A stretch of 6,168 nucleotides of DNA, taken from contig JBEKHT010000108.1 of the NCBI GenBank assembly GCA_050012135.1, positions 1-6,168 of the forward strand, in the 5' to 3' direction. The notes beneath the pieces are model-generated. The model did no database searches and was not told where the DNA came from. It saw nothing but the letters and a program-made list of their open reading frames with translations. Both the position numbers and the translations under genes were made by a program. Position 1 is the first letter of the stretch. Each line of letters begins with the position of its first letter. This document shows positions 1 to 5,769 of this stretch, in pieces. Origin of the DNA: JBEKHT01 sp050012135 (GTDB lineage: Bacteria > Chloroflexota > Anaerolineae > Anaerolineales > RBG-16-64-43).

Positions 1-812
1 TTTTCGTCGACAACGGCCTGCTGCGGCTAGGCGAGGGCGACCAGGTTATGTCCGCCCTGCGGCAAACGCTTAGGGCGGAAGTCCGCGCGGTGAATGCCCG
101 CGCGGAGTTCCTGGAGGCCCTGGCCGGCAAGGAAGATCCGGAAGCCAAGCGCGCCGCGGTCGGGGAAACCTTCATCCGCGTCTTCGAGCGCGAGGCCGCC
201 AGTCTGTCCTGCGGGGCGCGCTTCCTGGTGCAGGGGACCATCTATCCCGACGTGATCGAATCTCGCGCCCCCGAGAGGCGGGCCGCCGCCCGCATCAAGA
301 CCCACCACAACGTCGGCGGCTTGCCGCCGGACCTGCGTTTCGAGCTGGTCGAACCCTTGCGTTACCTCTTCAAGGATGAGGTCCGTCGGATTGGGTTGGA
401 AATCGGCCTTCCGGCGGAACTCATCTGGAGGCAGCCCTTCCCTGGGCCCGGCCTCGCCGTCCGCTGCCTCGGGCCGGTTACTTGGGAACGCCTGGAACGA
501 CTGCGGTCCGCCGACTACATCTTCACCAACGAACTGGAACGCGCCGGTTTGCTGGGACCGGGAACCGCACAGGCTTTCGCCGTCCTCTTGCCGGTCCGCT
601 CCGTCGGGGTGATGGGAGACGGCCGCACCTATGACGAGGTGGTTGCCCTGCGAGCGGTTTCCACCGAGGACTTCATGACCGCCGATTGGGTAAGGATTCC
701 GGCCGAGGTGCTCGACCGCGTGGCCCACCGGATCGTCAACGAGGTGGCCGGGGTGAATCGGGTCGTCTTCGACGTGACCACCAAACCACCTGCGACCATC
801 GAGTGGGAATAG
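1..812 (+). CDS. guaA: GMP synthase (glutamine-hydrolysing), C-terminal part; 5' end outside window
   Basis: Catalyses the last step of GMP synthesis in the cytoplasm: XMP is adenylated with ATP and aminated with glutamine-derived ammonia. The reading frame is open from position 3 and gives about 269 residues to the TAG at 810-812, roughly half of the usual 510-525. Visible family motifs, in order, are FVDNGLLR just before the Met at 48, FLVQGTIYPDVIES, IKTHHNVGGLP, LVEPLRYLFKDEVR, WRQPFPGPGL (Trp at 426), LPVRSVGVMGDGRTYD and the C-terminal KPPATIEWE that binds XMP and is nearly invariant. This is the end of the ATP pyrophosphatase domain plus the dimerisation domain; the glutaminase domain and the SGGVDS P-loop lie upstream of the window. 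The ATG at 48 is an internal methionine, not a start. I see no frameshift or missing key residue. Identification is secure. Confidence 0.98.
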   Translation, partial: FVDNGLLRLGEGDQVMSALRQTLRAEVRAVNARAEFLEALAGKEDPEAKRAAVGETFIRVFEREAASLSCGARFLVQGTIYPDVIESRAPERRAAARIKTHHNVGGLPPDLRFELVEPLRYLFKDEVRRIGLEIGLPAELIWRQPFPGPGLAVRCLGPVTWERLERLRSADYIFTNELERAGLLGPGTAQAFAVLLPVRSVGVMGDGRTYDEVVALRAVSTEDFMTADWVRIPAEVLDRVAHRIVNEVAGVNRVVFDVTTKPPATIEWE

Positions 813-900
813 CCGGCCGATCCGTCTTGCCCCAATTTCCTCCAGGCCTGCCCGTGCCCTTCCCATCCTCGCTCCCCGCTTCCCCTTCCGCCGCCTGCGC
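813..900 (+). terminator. C-rich, G-poor stretch after guaA; candidate Rho-dependent termination region
   Basis: Immediately after the guaA stop the + strand becomes strongly pyrimidine-rich. In 821-890 I count 37 C, 19 T, 10 G and 4 A. This C-over-G bias with little secondary structure is the classic property of Rho utilisation sites. No hairpin followed by a clean T run sits directly after the stop. The role is inferred from composition only. A G+A-rich minus-strand transcript would be the alternative reading, but no gene is seen there. Confidence 0.4.
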
Positions 901-933
901 CCAGCGGTTACCCTGCCCCGGCTGGTCCCATCG

Positions 934-1044
934 GCCTGCGACCTGGGGGTAATTCCCGGCCTCCCTCCGCCCGGGCCGCAGGCTCTTTTGGCCCTGGAGG
1001 GAATCTTGCAATCCTCGATCCGGGGCGGGTGAGGCCCAAGAGCC
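934..1044 (+). other. Cluster of overlapping inverted repeats in the guaA-clpC spacer
   Basis: Three alternative stems can be drawn. A pairs GCCTGCG 934-940 with CGCAGGC 977-983 and is followed by TCTTTT at 984-989, so it could be a weak terminator for guaA. B pairs GGGCC 973-977 with GGCCC 990-994. C pairs GGCTCTT 981-987 with AAGAGCC 1038-1044 and continues, past a small internal loop, with GGCC 990-993 to GGCC 1033-1036. The arms share bases, so A and C (and B and C) exclude each other. This could be a termination or attenuation region, or chance in GC-rich DNA. I recognise no riboswitch or small RNA family. Confidence 0.35.
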
Positions 1045-1177
1045 AGATCCCCCGCCGGCTTCGAGGGTTGGCCGCCCAGGGAGCCGCAGGGGCATGCGAG
1101 GGTCACCCCAGAAGAGCTGCGCTCGGGGCGTGGCTTGCAAGCGGAGAAGCAGATCCCTTCGTCTCTTCTAAGGTGGC
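1045..1177. other. Remainder of guaA-clpC spacer; no gene seen
   Basis: No frame here encodes a protein-like product. Open frames on either strand translate to Gly/Pro/Arg/Ser/Gln-rich sequence without a Shine-Dalgarno sequence. The only local structures are a 10-bp palindrome GCTTGCAAGC at 1133-1142 and a short GAGC/GCTC hairpin near 1115-1125. I find no CIRCE (HrcA), CtsR direct repeat or HspR-type repeat by eye. Confidence 0.5.
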
Positions 1178-1260
1178 GGACCCGGGATTCGGACGAAAAT
1201 CAAACAAAGGCGGTGTACTATAATCACCACGGTGGGCAAGATCGCCTGCCGGCCGGGTCC
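1178..1260. repeat. 8-bp inverted repeat bracketing the clpC promoter
   Basis: GGACCCGG at 1178-1185 and CCGGGTCC at 1253-1260 are perfect reverse complements. Their centre falls at 1219, the first base of the TATAAT box, and the arms are 75 bp apart centre to centre, about seven helical turns. This could be a pair of operator half-sites or chance. No regulator is encoded nearby to support it. Confidence 0.3.
1219..1224 (+). promoter_or_regulatory. -10 box (TATAAT) of the clpC promoter
   Basis: This is a perfect TATAAT in an otherwise GC-rich spacer, 63 bp before the clpC ATG. It predicts a start near 1231 and a leader of about 57 nt. There is no good -35 hexamer at 16-18 bp; the corresponding place is an A-rich run (1196-1208) that might act as an UP-like element. 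It is not a canonical extended -10, because the TG at 1214-1215 is too far upstream. A heat-shock operator is not visible, so stress control cannot be read from the sequence. Confidence 0.6.
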
Positions 1261-1267
1261 ACGGCAG
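1246..1267 (+). promoter_or_regulatory. Hairpin in the clpC 5' leader
   Basis: CTGCCG at 1246-1251 pairs with CGGCAG at 1262-1267 around a 10-nt loop, ending 7 nt before the Shine-Dalgarno sequence. It would lie in the predicted leader RNA. It does not sequester the ribosome site, so an effect on mRNA stability or initiation is possible but unproven. Confidence 0.35.
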
Positions 1268-1274
1268 ACAACCC

Positions 1275-1280
1275 GAGGAG
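1275..1280 (+). promoter_or_regulatory. Shine-Dalgarno GAGGAG that fixes the clpC start
   Basis: GAGGAG ends 7 nt before the ATG at 1288 and 10 nt before the second, adjacent ATG at 1291. The spacing favours 1288. The frame is open back to a TTG at 1135, but that start would lie upstream of the TATAAT box and has no ribosome site. Confidence 0.8.
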
Positions 1281-1287
1281 CATTTCC

Positions 1288-3762
1288 ATGATGCGATTCG
1301 ATCGATTTACGGAGCGCGCGCAGGACGCGGCCCAGCGTGCGGCCGAGATTATTCAGAGGTACGGCCACAATCAAATTGACAGCGAGCATCTTCTGCTGGC
1401 GCTCCTGGAGCAACCCGAGGGCGTCATCCCGCAGATTCTTGAGCGCCTCAGTGTCAATTCCGACTTGCTGGCCCAGCGGATCGATTCCACCCTGCGGGCC
1501 AGCCCCAAGGCCAGCATCTACGGCGGGGGCACGGGTCAGATATTCATCACCCCACGGGTCAAGCGCATCGTCGACCTGGCCAACGAAGAGGCCAACCGCC
1601 TGCACGACGAGTACATTTCGACGGAGCACATCTTCCTGGCGATCGTTTCCGAGCACAACACGCCCGCCTCGCGCGTCCTGGCCGAGGGGGGCATCACCAA
1701 AGAGCGTGTGCTGGACGCCATCAAGGACATCCGCGGCGGCCAGCGCGTGACCGACCCACAGGCGGAGTCTCGCTACCGCATCCTGGAAAAATACTCGCGG
1801 GATCTGACTCAGATGGCCAAAGCGGGCAAGCTCGACCCGGTCATCGGGCGAGACAGTGAGATCATGCGGGTGATCCAAATCCTCTCGCGCCGCACCAAGA
1901 ACAACCCGGTCCTGATTGGCGAGGCCGGGGTCGGCAAGACCGCCATTGTCGAGGGTCTGGCTCAAAAGATCGCCACCAACGATGTCCCCGAGATCCTGAT
2001 GGGCAAGCGGGTGGTGGCGCTTGACCTGAGTGCCATGATCGCCGGCTCCCGGTTCCGGGGCGAGTTCGAGGAGCGCCTGAAGGCAGCGATCGAGGAGATC
2101 CAGCGGGCGAGCGGCGAGATCATCCTTTTCATCGACGAGCTCCACACCGTAGTGGGTGCCGGCGCCGCCCAGGGCGCGCTGGATGCCTCCAACATGCTCA
2201 AGCCAGCCTTGGCGCGAGGAGAGCTGCAGTGCGTCGGAGCAACTACCCTCGACGAGTATCACAAGTACATCGAAAAGGACGCGGCGCTGGAGCGACGTTT
2301 CGCCCCCGTGTATGTCGACGAACCCAACGTGGAAGAAACCATTCAGATGCTGCGGGGTTTGCGCGACCGCTATGAGGCGCACCACAAGGTCCATTTTTCC
2401 GACGAGGCCCTGGTGGCCGCTGCGAGGCTCTCCTCGCGCTATGTGACCGACCGCAGCCTTCCCGATAAGGCCATCGACCTGATCGACGAGGCGGCCGCCA
2501 AGTTGCGGCTTGCGCTCTATTCACTCCCCTCCGATTTGAAGGCGCTGAAGGCCGAAATCACCCGCTTGCAGGCCGAGGAGGAGCAGGCGGGGCTCGTGCG
2601 TGACTACGAGCACGCGGCGCAGAAGAAAGCGGAGCGCATCCGCCTGGAGACGGAATTCAACGAGAAGCGCAATACCTGGGAGTCCGAGCACCGCTTGGAT
2701 GAGGTCGTGGACGAGAACGACATCGCCCAGGTGGTCGCGCAATGGACGGGTATCCCCGTCACGCAGATGATGGAGGTCGAATCCGAGAAGCTGCTGCACA
2801 TGGAGGAGCGTCTGCACGAACGGATTGTGGGGCAGGAGGAGGCCATCCATGCCCTGTCCGATTCGATCCGCCGCGCCCGATCCGGGCTCAAGGACCCGCG
2901 CCGTCCCATTGGTTCCTTCATCTTCCTGGGTTCCTCCGGGGTGGGCAAGACCGAGCTGGCCAAAGCCCTGGCTCAGTTCCTCTTCGACGACGAGGATGCG
3001 CTCGTACGCATTGATATGTCCGAGTATCGGGAGCAGCACACCGTCAGCCGTATGTTCGGCGCGCCCCCCGGCTATGTCGGCTACGAAGAGGGCGGCCAAC
3101 TTACCGAGGCCGTTCGGCGGCGACCCTACCGCGTGGTGCTTTTCGATGAGATCGAGAAAGCCCACCCGGACGTTTGGAATGCCCTCCTGCAGATTCTGGA
3201 AGACGGCCGCATGACGGATGGTCAGGGCCGGGCGGTGGACTTCCGCAACACGGTCCTGATCATGACCAGCAACCTGGGCACCGAGTTTGTCAAGCGCTCG
3301 GGCTCGCTGGGGTTCCGGCGGCGCGGCGAGGATGGGGAGATTGACAGCAGCCATGCCAAGATCGAGGAGGCGCTCAAGTCAACCTTCCGTCCCGAGTTCC
3401 TCAACCGCATCGACGAGATCATCATTTTCTCCCCGCTTGGGCTCGAAGACATGGAGAGAATCGTCGTCTTGCAAATGAAGGAAATTTCCGGACGGCTTTC
3501 CGAGATGGGGCTCAAGGTGAGCTTGACCGACCCAGCGCGTCACTGGCTCGCCCAAGAGGGATTTGACCCCTCCTTCGGGGCCCGCCCTCTGCGGCGCGCC
3601 TTGCAGAAACACGTGGAGTCGCCTCTGTCGGTCCGAATGCTCAAGGGGGACTTCAAGTCCGGGGATACCGTCCTGGTCGACCACACGGATCAGGAGGGGA
3701 TCATCTTCCAACGCCTGGAACCTGACCGGGTCCAGAAAGTCGAACCGGCGCGGGTCGCCTAG
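1288..3762 (+). CDS. clpC: ClpC-type AAA+ unfoldase, ATP-binding subunit of Clp protease
   Basis: Hexameric cytoplasmic unfoldase that threads proteins into the ClpP peptidase. The 824 residues match the ClpC range. Order: two Clp_N repeats (about 6-42 and 87-145); AAA1 with Walker A GEAGVGKT 211-218, pore loop RFRG 255-258, Walker B IILFIDE with Asp283/Glu284 and arginines 336-337; a short coiled middle domain (about 410-476) with a UVR-like segment; AAA2 with Walker A GSSGVGKT 548-555, pore loop GYVG 595-598, Walker B Asp620/Glu621, and sensor-2 GARPLRR 764-770. The roughly 67-residue middle domain is too short for ClpB, whose long M domain binds DnaK. LGF at 674-676 sits where ClpC/ClpA carry the ClpP-docking tripeptide. 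The stretch GQRVTDP (151-157) recalls ClpB. All catalytic residues are intact. It is transcribed alone from its own promoter and converges on holA. Whether it is named ClpC or ClpA/B-like in this phylum is the only doubt. Confidence 0.93.
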   Translation: MMRFDRFTERAQDAAQRAAEIIQRYGHNQIDSEHLLLALLEQPEGVIPQILERLSVNSDLLAQRIDSTLRASPKASIYGGGTGQIFITPRVKRIVDLANEEANRLHDEYISTEHIFLAIVSEHNTPASRVLAEGGITKERVLDAIKDIRGGQRVTDPQAESRYRILEKYSRDLTQMAKAGKLDPVIGRDSEIMRVIQILSRRTKNNPVLIGEAGVGKTAIVEGLAQKIATNDVPEILMGKRVVALDLSAMIAGSRFRGEFEERLKAAIEEIQRASGEIILFIDELHTVVGAGAAQGALDASNMLKPALARGELQCVGATTLDEYHKYIEKDAALERRFAPVYVDEPNVEETIQMLRGLRDRYEAHHKVHFSDEALVAAARLSSRYVTDRSLPDKAIDLIDEAAAKLRLALYSLPSDLKALKAEITRLQAEEEQAGLVRDYEHAAQKKAERIRLETEFNEKRNTWESEHRLDEVVDENDIAQVVAQWTGIPVTQMMEVESEKLLHMEERLHERIVGQEEAIHALSDSIRRARSGLKDPRRPIGSFIFLGSSGVGKTELAKALAQFLFDDEDALVRIDMSEYREQHTVSRMFGAPPGYVGYEEGGQLTEAVRRRPYRVVLFDEIEKAHPDVWNALLQILEDGRMTDGQGRAVDFRNTVLIMTSNLGTEFVKRSGSLGFRRRGEDGEIDSSHAKIEEALKSTFRPEFLNRIDEIIIFSPLGLEDMERIVVLQMKEISGRLSEMGLKVSLTDPARHWLAQEGFDPSFGARPLRRALQKHVESPLSVRMLKGDFKSGDTVLVDHTDQEGIIFQRLEPDRVQKVEPARVA

Positions 3763-3792
3763 AGCCCCCACCCCCGGGCCGCGGAGATCCCC
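3763..3792. other. 30-bp convergent junction between clpC and holA, no visible terminator
   Basis: The gap is C/G-rich, with short self-complementary cores (CCCGGG, CCGCGG) but no stem-plus-T-tract on either strand. Both transcripts probably read into the opposite gene before ending, or they end by a factor-dependent route. Confidence 0.55.
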
Positions 3793-4857
3793 TCAGCGCA
3801 CAGAAGCCGCAGAACCCGCGGACACTTCCCCAACGAACAGATCCAAAGCCGTGCCTGCCTCCACTCGCCCGGTCTTGATCGCCTCGTCTAGATCCGCCAA
3901 CTTGCGGTAAATGCTCTCCAGGACGGGCAGCTCGAAGCCGCGCGCCTGCTGCACCAGTTTGCGGGCCACAAAGGGATGCAGGCCAAGCTCGCTGGAGAGG
4001 GCCTCGGCAGAGCGGCGGGCCTCGATCCCCTCGCGCACCAGGATCAGCAGCCGAAACTGCCGAACGACCATCGCGAGCACGTAGGCGGGGGATTGTTTGA
4101 GAAGCAGATTGCGGAGAAGGTCCAGGGCTTTTTGCCCGCGGCGCTCCCCCAGGGCATCCACCATCTCAAAGATGCCCGCCTGGGCCCCTTCCGGCGTGAC
4201 TGCTTCCACATCCTCAGGACGAACCGGCCGGGCATAGTTGACGTAGGCCAGCAGCTTTTGCACCTCCTGATCGAGAAGGCGCGGATCTTCGCCCACCCAG
4301 GAGGCCAAGAGCTCTGCGGCCTGAGGCTCCAGGCTCCCGCCCTGTGCCTCCGCACGCCGCGCCACCCAGGCCGACAGGCCCGCGCCGCGAGGCAAGTCGA
4401 AGCGCCTCACCAGAGCCCGATCCTTGTGCTCCTCGCTCCAGCGCAGGATGGGATGCGTAGAAGACAGCGCACCCCTCTCCAGGAAGACCAGGGCCGTGGT
4501 GGCCGGGATTTGATCCAACAACAGGCGCAGGGCTTGCCAATCCGAGGAGCGGGGCTCCCCCTCCGCGGCGGCATCCCCTTCCTGAGGCTCCGCTTCGCGG
4601 GTCTCACCCGCTGCCCTCGCGACCCGACCCAGGAGCAAGCCTTCCACCACCACCAGTCGGCGCCGGACCAGAAAGGGAGCGGCCAAGCAGGCTGCCTGCA
4701 AGTCGGCTAGCGAGACCGTCCGGCCTTGGAAGCGAGTCGTGTTGAGCTCGGCCAGGCTCGCATCCCCCATGGAGGACTGCATCTGGGCCACGGCCTCGGA
4801 GAGCGCAAGATCATCCGTCCCGTGAAAAAGGTAGATCAGCGGCGGGGTTTTGGGCAC
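3793..4857 (-). CDS. holA: DNA polymerase III delta subunit (clamp loader)
   Basis: Delta is the clamp-loader subunit that opens the beta sliding clamp. The protein from the GTG at 4857 has 354 residues, close to the family's usual 330-350. It begins with the expected strand (IYLFHGTDDLAL, residues 8-19) in place of the degenerate P-loop of this AAA+ relative, and then has a VVVEGLL strand near 69-75. Family-typical stretches follow: LSAWVARRAEAQGG, LLDQEVQKLLAYV, FEMVDALGERRGQKALDLL and YVLAMVVRQFRLLI (collar domain). Residues about 82-105 form an acidic Ala/Glu/Gly-rich insertion before the next helix, probably a flexible linker. The open frame continues 39 codons upstream to an ATG at 4974, but that part is Gly/Ser/Pro/Arg-rich and has no ribosome site. 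The GTG follows a TATAAT by 7 nt, suggesting leaderless translation. Stop TGA is at 3793-3795. Confidence 0.9.
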   Translation of the reverse strand: MPKTPPLIYLFHGTDDLALSEAVAQMQSSMGDASLAELNTTRFQGRTVSLADLQAACLAAPFLVRRRLVVVEGLLLGRVARAAGETREAEPQEGDAAAEGEPRSSDWQALRLLLDQIPATTALVFLERGALSSTHPILRWSEEHKDRALVRRFDLPRGAGLSAWVARRAEAQGGSLEPQAAELLASWVGEDPRLLDQEVQKLLAYVNYARPVRPEDVEAVTPEGAQAGIFEMVDALGERRGQKALDLLRNLLLKQSPAYVLAMVVRQFRLLILVREGIEARRSAEALSSELGLHPFVARKLVQQARGFELPVLESIYRKLADLDEAIKTGRVEAGTALDLFVGEVSAGSAASVR

Positions 4858-4860
4858 GCA

Positions 4861-4878
4861 GGCGATTATACAATCGCC
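4861..4878 (-). promoter_or_regulatory. holA promoter: TATAAT inside an inverted repeat, placed for a leaderless mRNA
   Basis: On the minus strand TATAAT runs from 4870 to 4865 and is followed by 7 nt and then the GTG start (4857). The transcription start therefore falls at or one base before the start codon. No Shine-Dalgarno sequence precedes the GTG. The box lies within a perfect repeat, GGCGATT 4861-4867 and AATCGCC 4872-4878, with a 4-bp centre. A protein bound there would block RNA polymerase, so an operator is plausible. No good -35 hexamer is seen at 16-18 bp. Confidence 0.55.
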
Positions 4879-4994
4879 ACCCGGCAGCCTCGCGCAGGCC
4901 CCGGCAAAGGATCCAGGCCTGCCGCCAGGCGATCGATCCGAAGGGGCCTCGCTCTCCCCGGACCAGCCGGCCAAGACGAGTTCGGAGAGCCTGC
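4879..4994. other. Spacer between holA promoter and the 7TM gene
   Basis: No gene is seen. It holds several short palindromes (CAGGCCTG 4914-4921, GATCGATC 4931-4938) and GC-rich sequence upstream of the holA promoter. It would be the trailer of the membrane-gene transcript if that transcript runs on. Confidence 0.4.
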
Positions 4995-5007
4995 TCAGCG
5001 AGCAGGC
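4989..5007 (-). terminator. Hairpin spanning the stop codon of the 7TM gene
   Basis: GCCTGCT 4989-4995 and AGCAGGC 5001-5007 form a perfect 7-bp stem with a 5-nt loop. The TGA stop (4997-4995) lies in the loop and the edge of the stem. No T tract follows in the minus direction, so it is not a standard intrinsic terminator. It may mark the operon end, pause polymerase or protect a 3' end. Confidence 0.35.
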
Positions 5008-5723
5008 GAAAGCTGCGGCTCCTTGACGGACCGGCGAACGGGCGCCCCCGAAGTCGCCAGCCGGAACCCCAGATACATGATCACACTGCCCACCAGCTCA
5101 CTGACGTACATCCAGTCGGCCAGGCCCAGCTTGAGAAAACTTCCGGCCAGAGCGGGGAAAAGGGCACCCACGGCGATCAGGATATTGCCCAGCACCCGAT
5201 TGGCCAGAACCTGCTTTCTCCAGAAGAGCCAAGCGGAAAGGAGCGCACCCCCCACCAGGAGGAGGGTGCCGTACAGGTTCAAGATGATCGTCAGGGCAAT
5301 CAGGGGCGCCGCAAGGGTCAGCAGTTGGCCGTATTGGGCCGAGACCGGCGAGGCCACCTGGTAGGTTCCTGCGCCCACTGGAGAAACCAAGAAGAGAATG
5401 CATGCCGCGCCGGAAGCGAGCGCAAGCAGGACCAGCGTACTTAAGGCGAGCCCGCGCCTGCGAACCAGGAGAAACAAGGTTCCCTGCCCGAGCCAAGCCG
5501 CGGTGAGCATCGCCCCGGCCAAGTACCAGGTCTTGAGCACCCAAGGGCTGTAGGCCAAGCTCAAGAAGGCCTCGGAACCGGTCCCGAGCGCATACCACAG
5601 TAATCCGATCCCCCACAATAAGAGATGAGTCCCTCCCCTTGCGCGGTAGCGAGCCATCACCAGCCCCGCGAAGGCGAGGGTGACCAGGGTCGATAAGAAT
5701 GGAAGAAAGCGTGTCAGATCCAT
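4995..5723 (-). CDS. Seven-helix integral membrane protein of unknown function
   Basis: 242 residues, very hydrophobic. Helices can be placed at about 5-24, 33-56, 63-87, 92-114, 136-166 (long, may be kinked), 176-197 and 205-223. The basic loops (RYRARGG after helix 1, RRRG after helix 3, WRKQ after helix 5, and the basic C-terminal tail) all fall on one side. By the positive-inside rule this gives a periplasmic N-terminus and cytoplasmic C-terminus, the topology of 7TM sensor modules. There is no cleavable signal peptide and no catalytic motif I can name; Trp/Tyr-rich helices 2 and 3 (LLWYALG, WYLAGAM) look like family signatures. The ATG at 5723 has AGGGAGG (5735-5729) 5 nt upstream. It follows the small membrane protein gene by 46 bp and is probably co-transcribed with it. 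Sensor, chaperone or transport roles are all open. Confidence 0.88.
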   Translation of the reverse strand: MDLTRFLPFLSTLVTLAFAGLVMARYRARGGTHLLLWGIGLLWYALGTGSEAFLSLAYSPWVLKTWYLAGAMLTAAWLGQGTLFLLVRRRGLALSTLVLLALASGAACILFLVSPVGAGTYQVASPVSAQYGQLLTLAAPLIALTIILNLYGTLLLVGGALLSAWLFWRKQVLANRVLGNILIAVGALFPALAGSFLKLGLADWMYVSELVGSVIMYLGFRLATSGAPVRRSVKEPQLSPAR

Positions 5724-5741
5724 GCCAGCCTCCCTAGAATT

Positions 5742-5763
5742 GGACCGCCCCTCCTCACGGTCC
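5742..5763 (-). promoter_or_regulatory. Intergenic hairpin with a Shine-Dalgarno-like loop
   Basis: In the minus-strand RNA, GGACCG (5763-5758) pairs with CGGTCC (5747-5742) around the 10-nt loop TGAGGAGGGG. The loop exposes a purine run that resembles a ribosome site, 6 nt before the real AGGGAGG of the 7TM gene. It could act as a ribosome standby site, a processing signal or a transcript-end barrier that sets the ratio of the two membrane proteins. It is only a 6-bp stem, so chance is possible. Confidence 0.35.
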
Positions 5764-5769
5764 CGAAAC

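Noticed and set aside
27..1106. Long minus-strand open frame opposite guaA
   Set aside because: It lies almost wholly antisense to unmistakable GuaA coding sequence, translates to Gly/Pro/Arg-rich sequence with no recognisable domain, and has no ribosome site. Stop-poor antisense frames are expected at this GC content.
736..1140. Minus-strand frame covering the guaA-clpC spacer
   Set aside because: The product is Gly/Pro/Arg/Gln/Ser-rich and not protein-like, and there is no ribosome site.
1174..1260. Possible tRNA gene on the minus strand
   Set aside because: The ends can pair (GGACCCG with CGGGTCC, then G and CCA), but no consistent T-arm and anticodon arm can be folded, so a working tRNA is not supported.
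1135..1287. 51-codon N-terminal extension of ClpC from a TTG
   Set aside because: It would begin upstream of the TATAAT box, has no ribosome site, and the encoded residues do not resemble the Clp N-domain, which begins exactly at the ATG at 1288.
813..1287. CIRCE, CtsR or HspR operators for clpC
   Set aside because: I looked for TTAGCACTC/GAGTGCTAA, GGTCAAA direct repeats and CTTGAGT/ACTCAAG, and none is present.
1168..2394. 408-codon minus-strand frame opposite clpC
   Set aside because: It is a mirror of a highly conserved AAA+ coding region, with no independent motif or ribosome site.
3976..4710. 244-codon + strand frame opposite holA
   Set aside because: It is antisense to HolA motifs and its product (His/Gln/Arg/Gly-rich) has no recognisable fold.
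4858..4974. 39-codon N-terminal extension of HolA from an ATG at 4974
   Set aside because: It has Gly/Ser/Pro/Arg-rich composition, no ribosome site, it would include the TATAAT and its repeat, and the HolA family begins at the strand right after the GTG.
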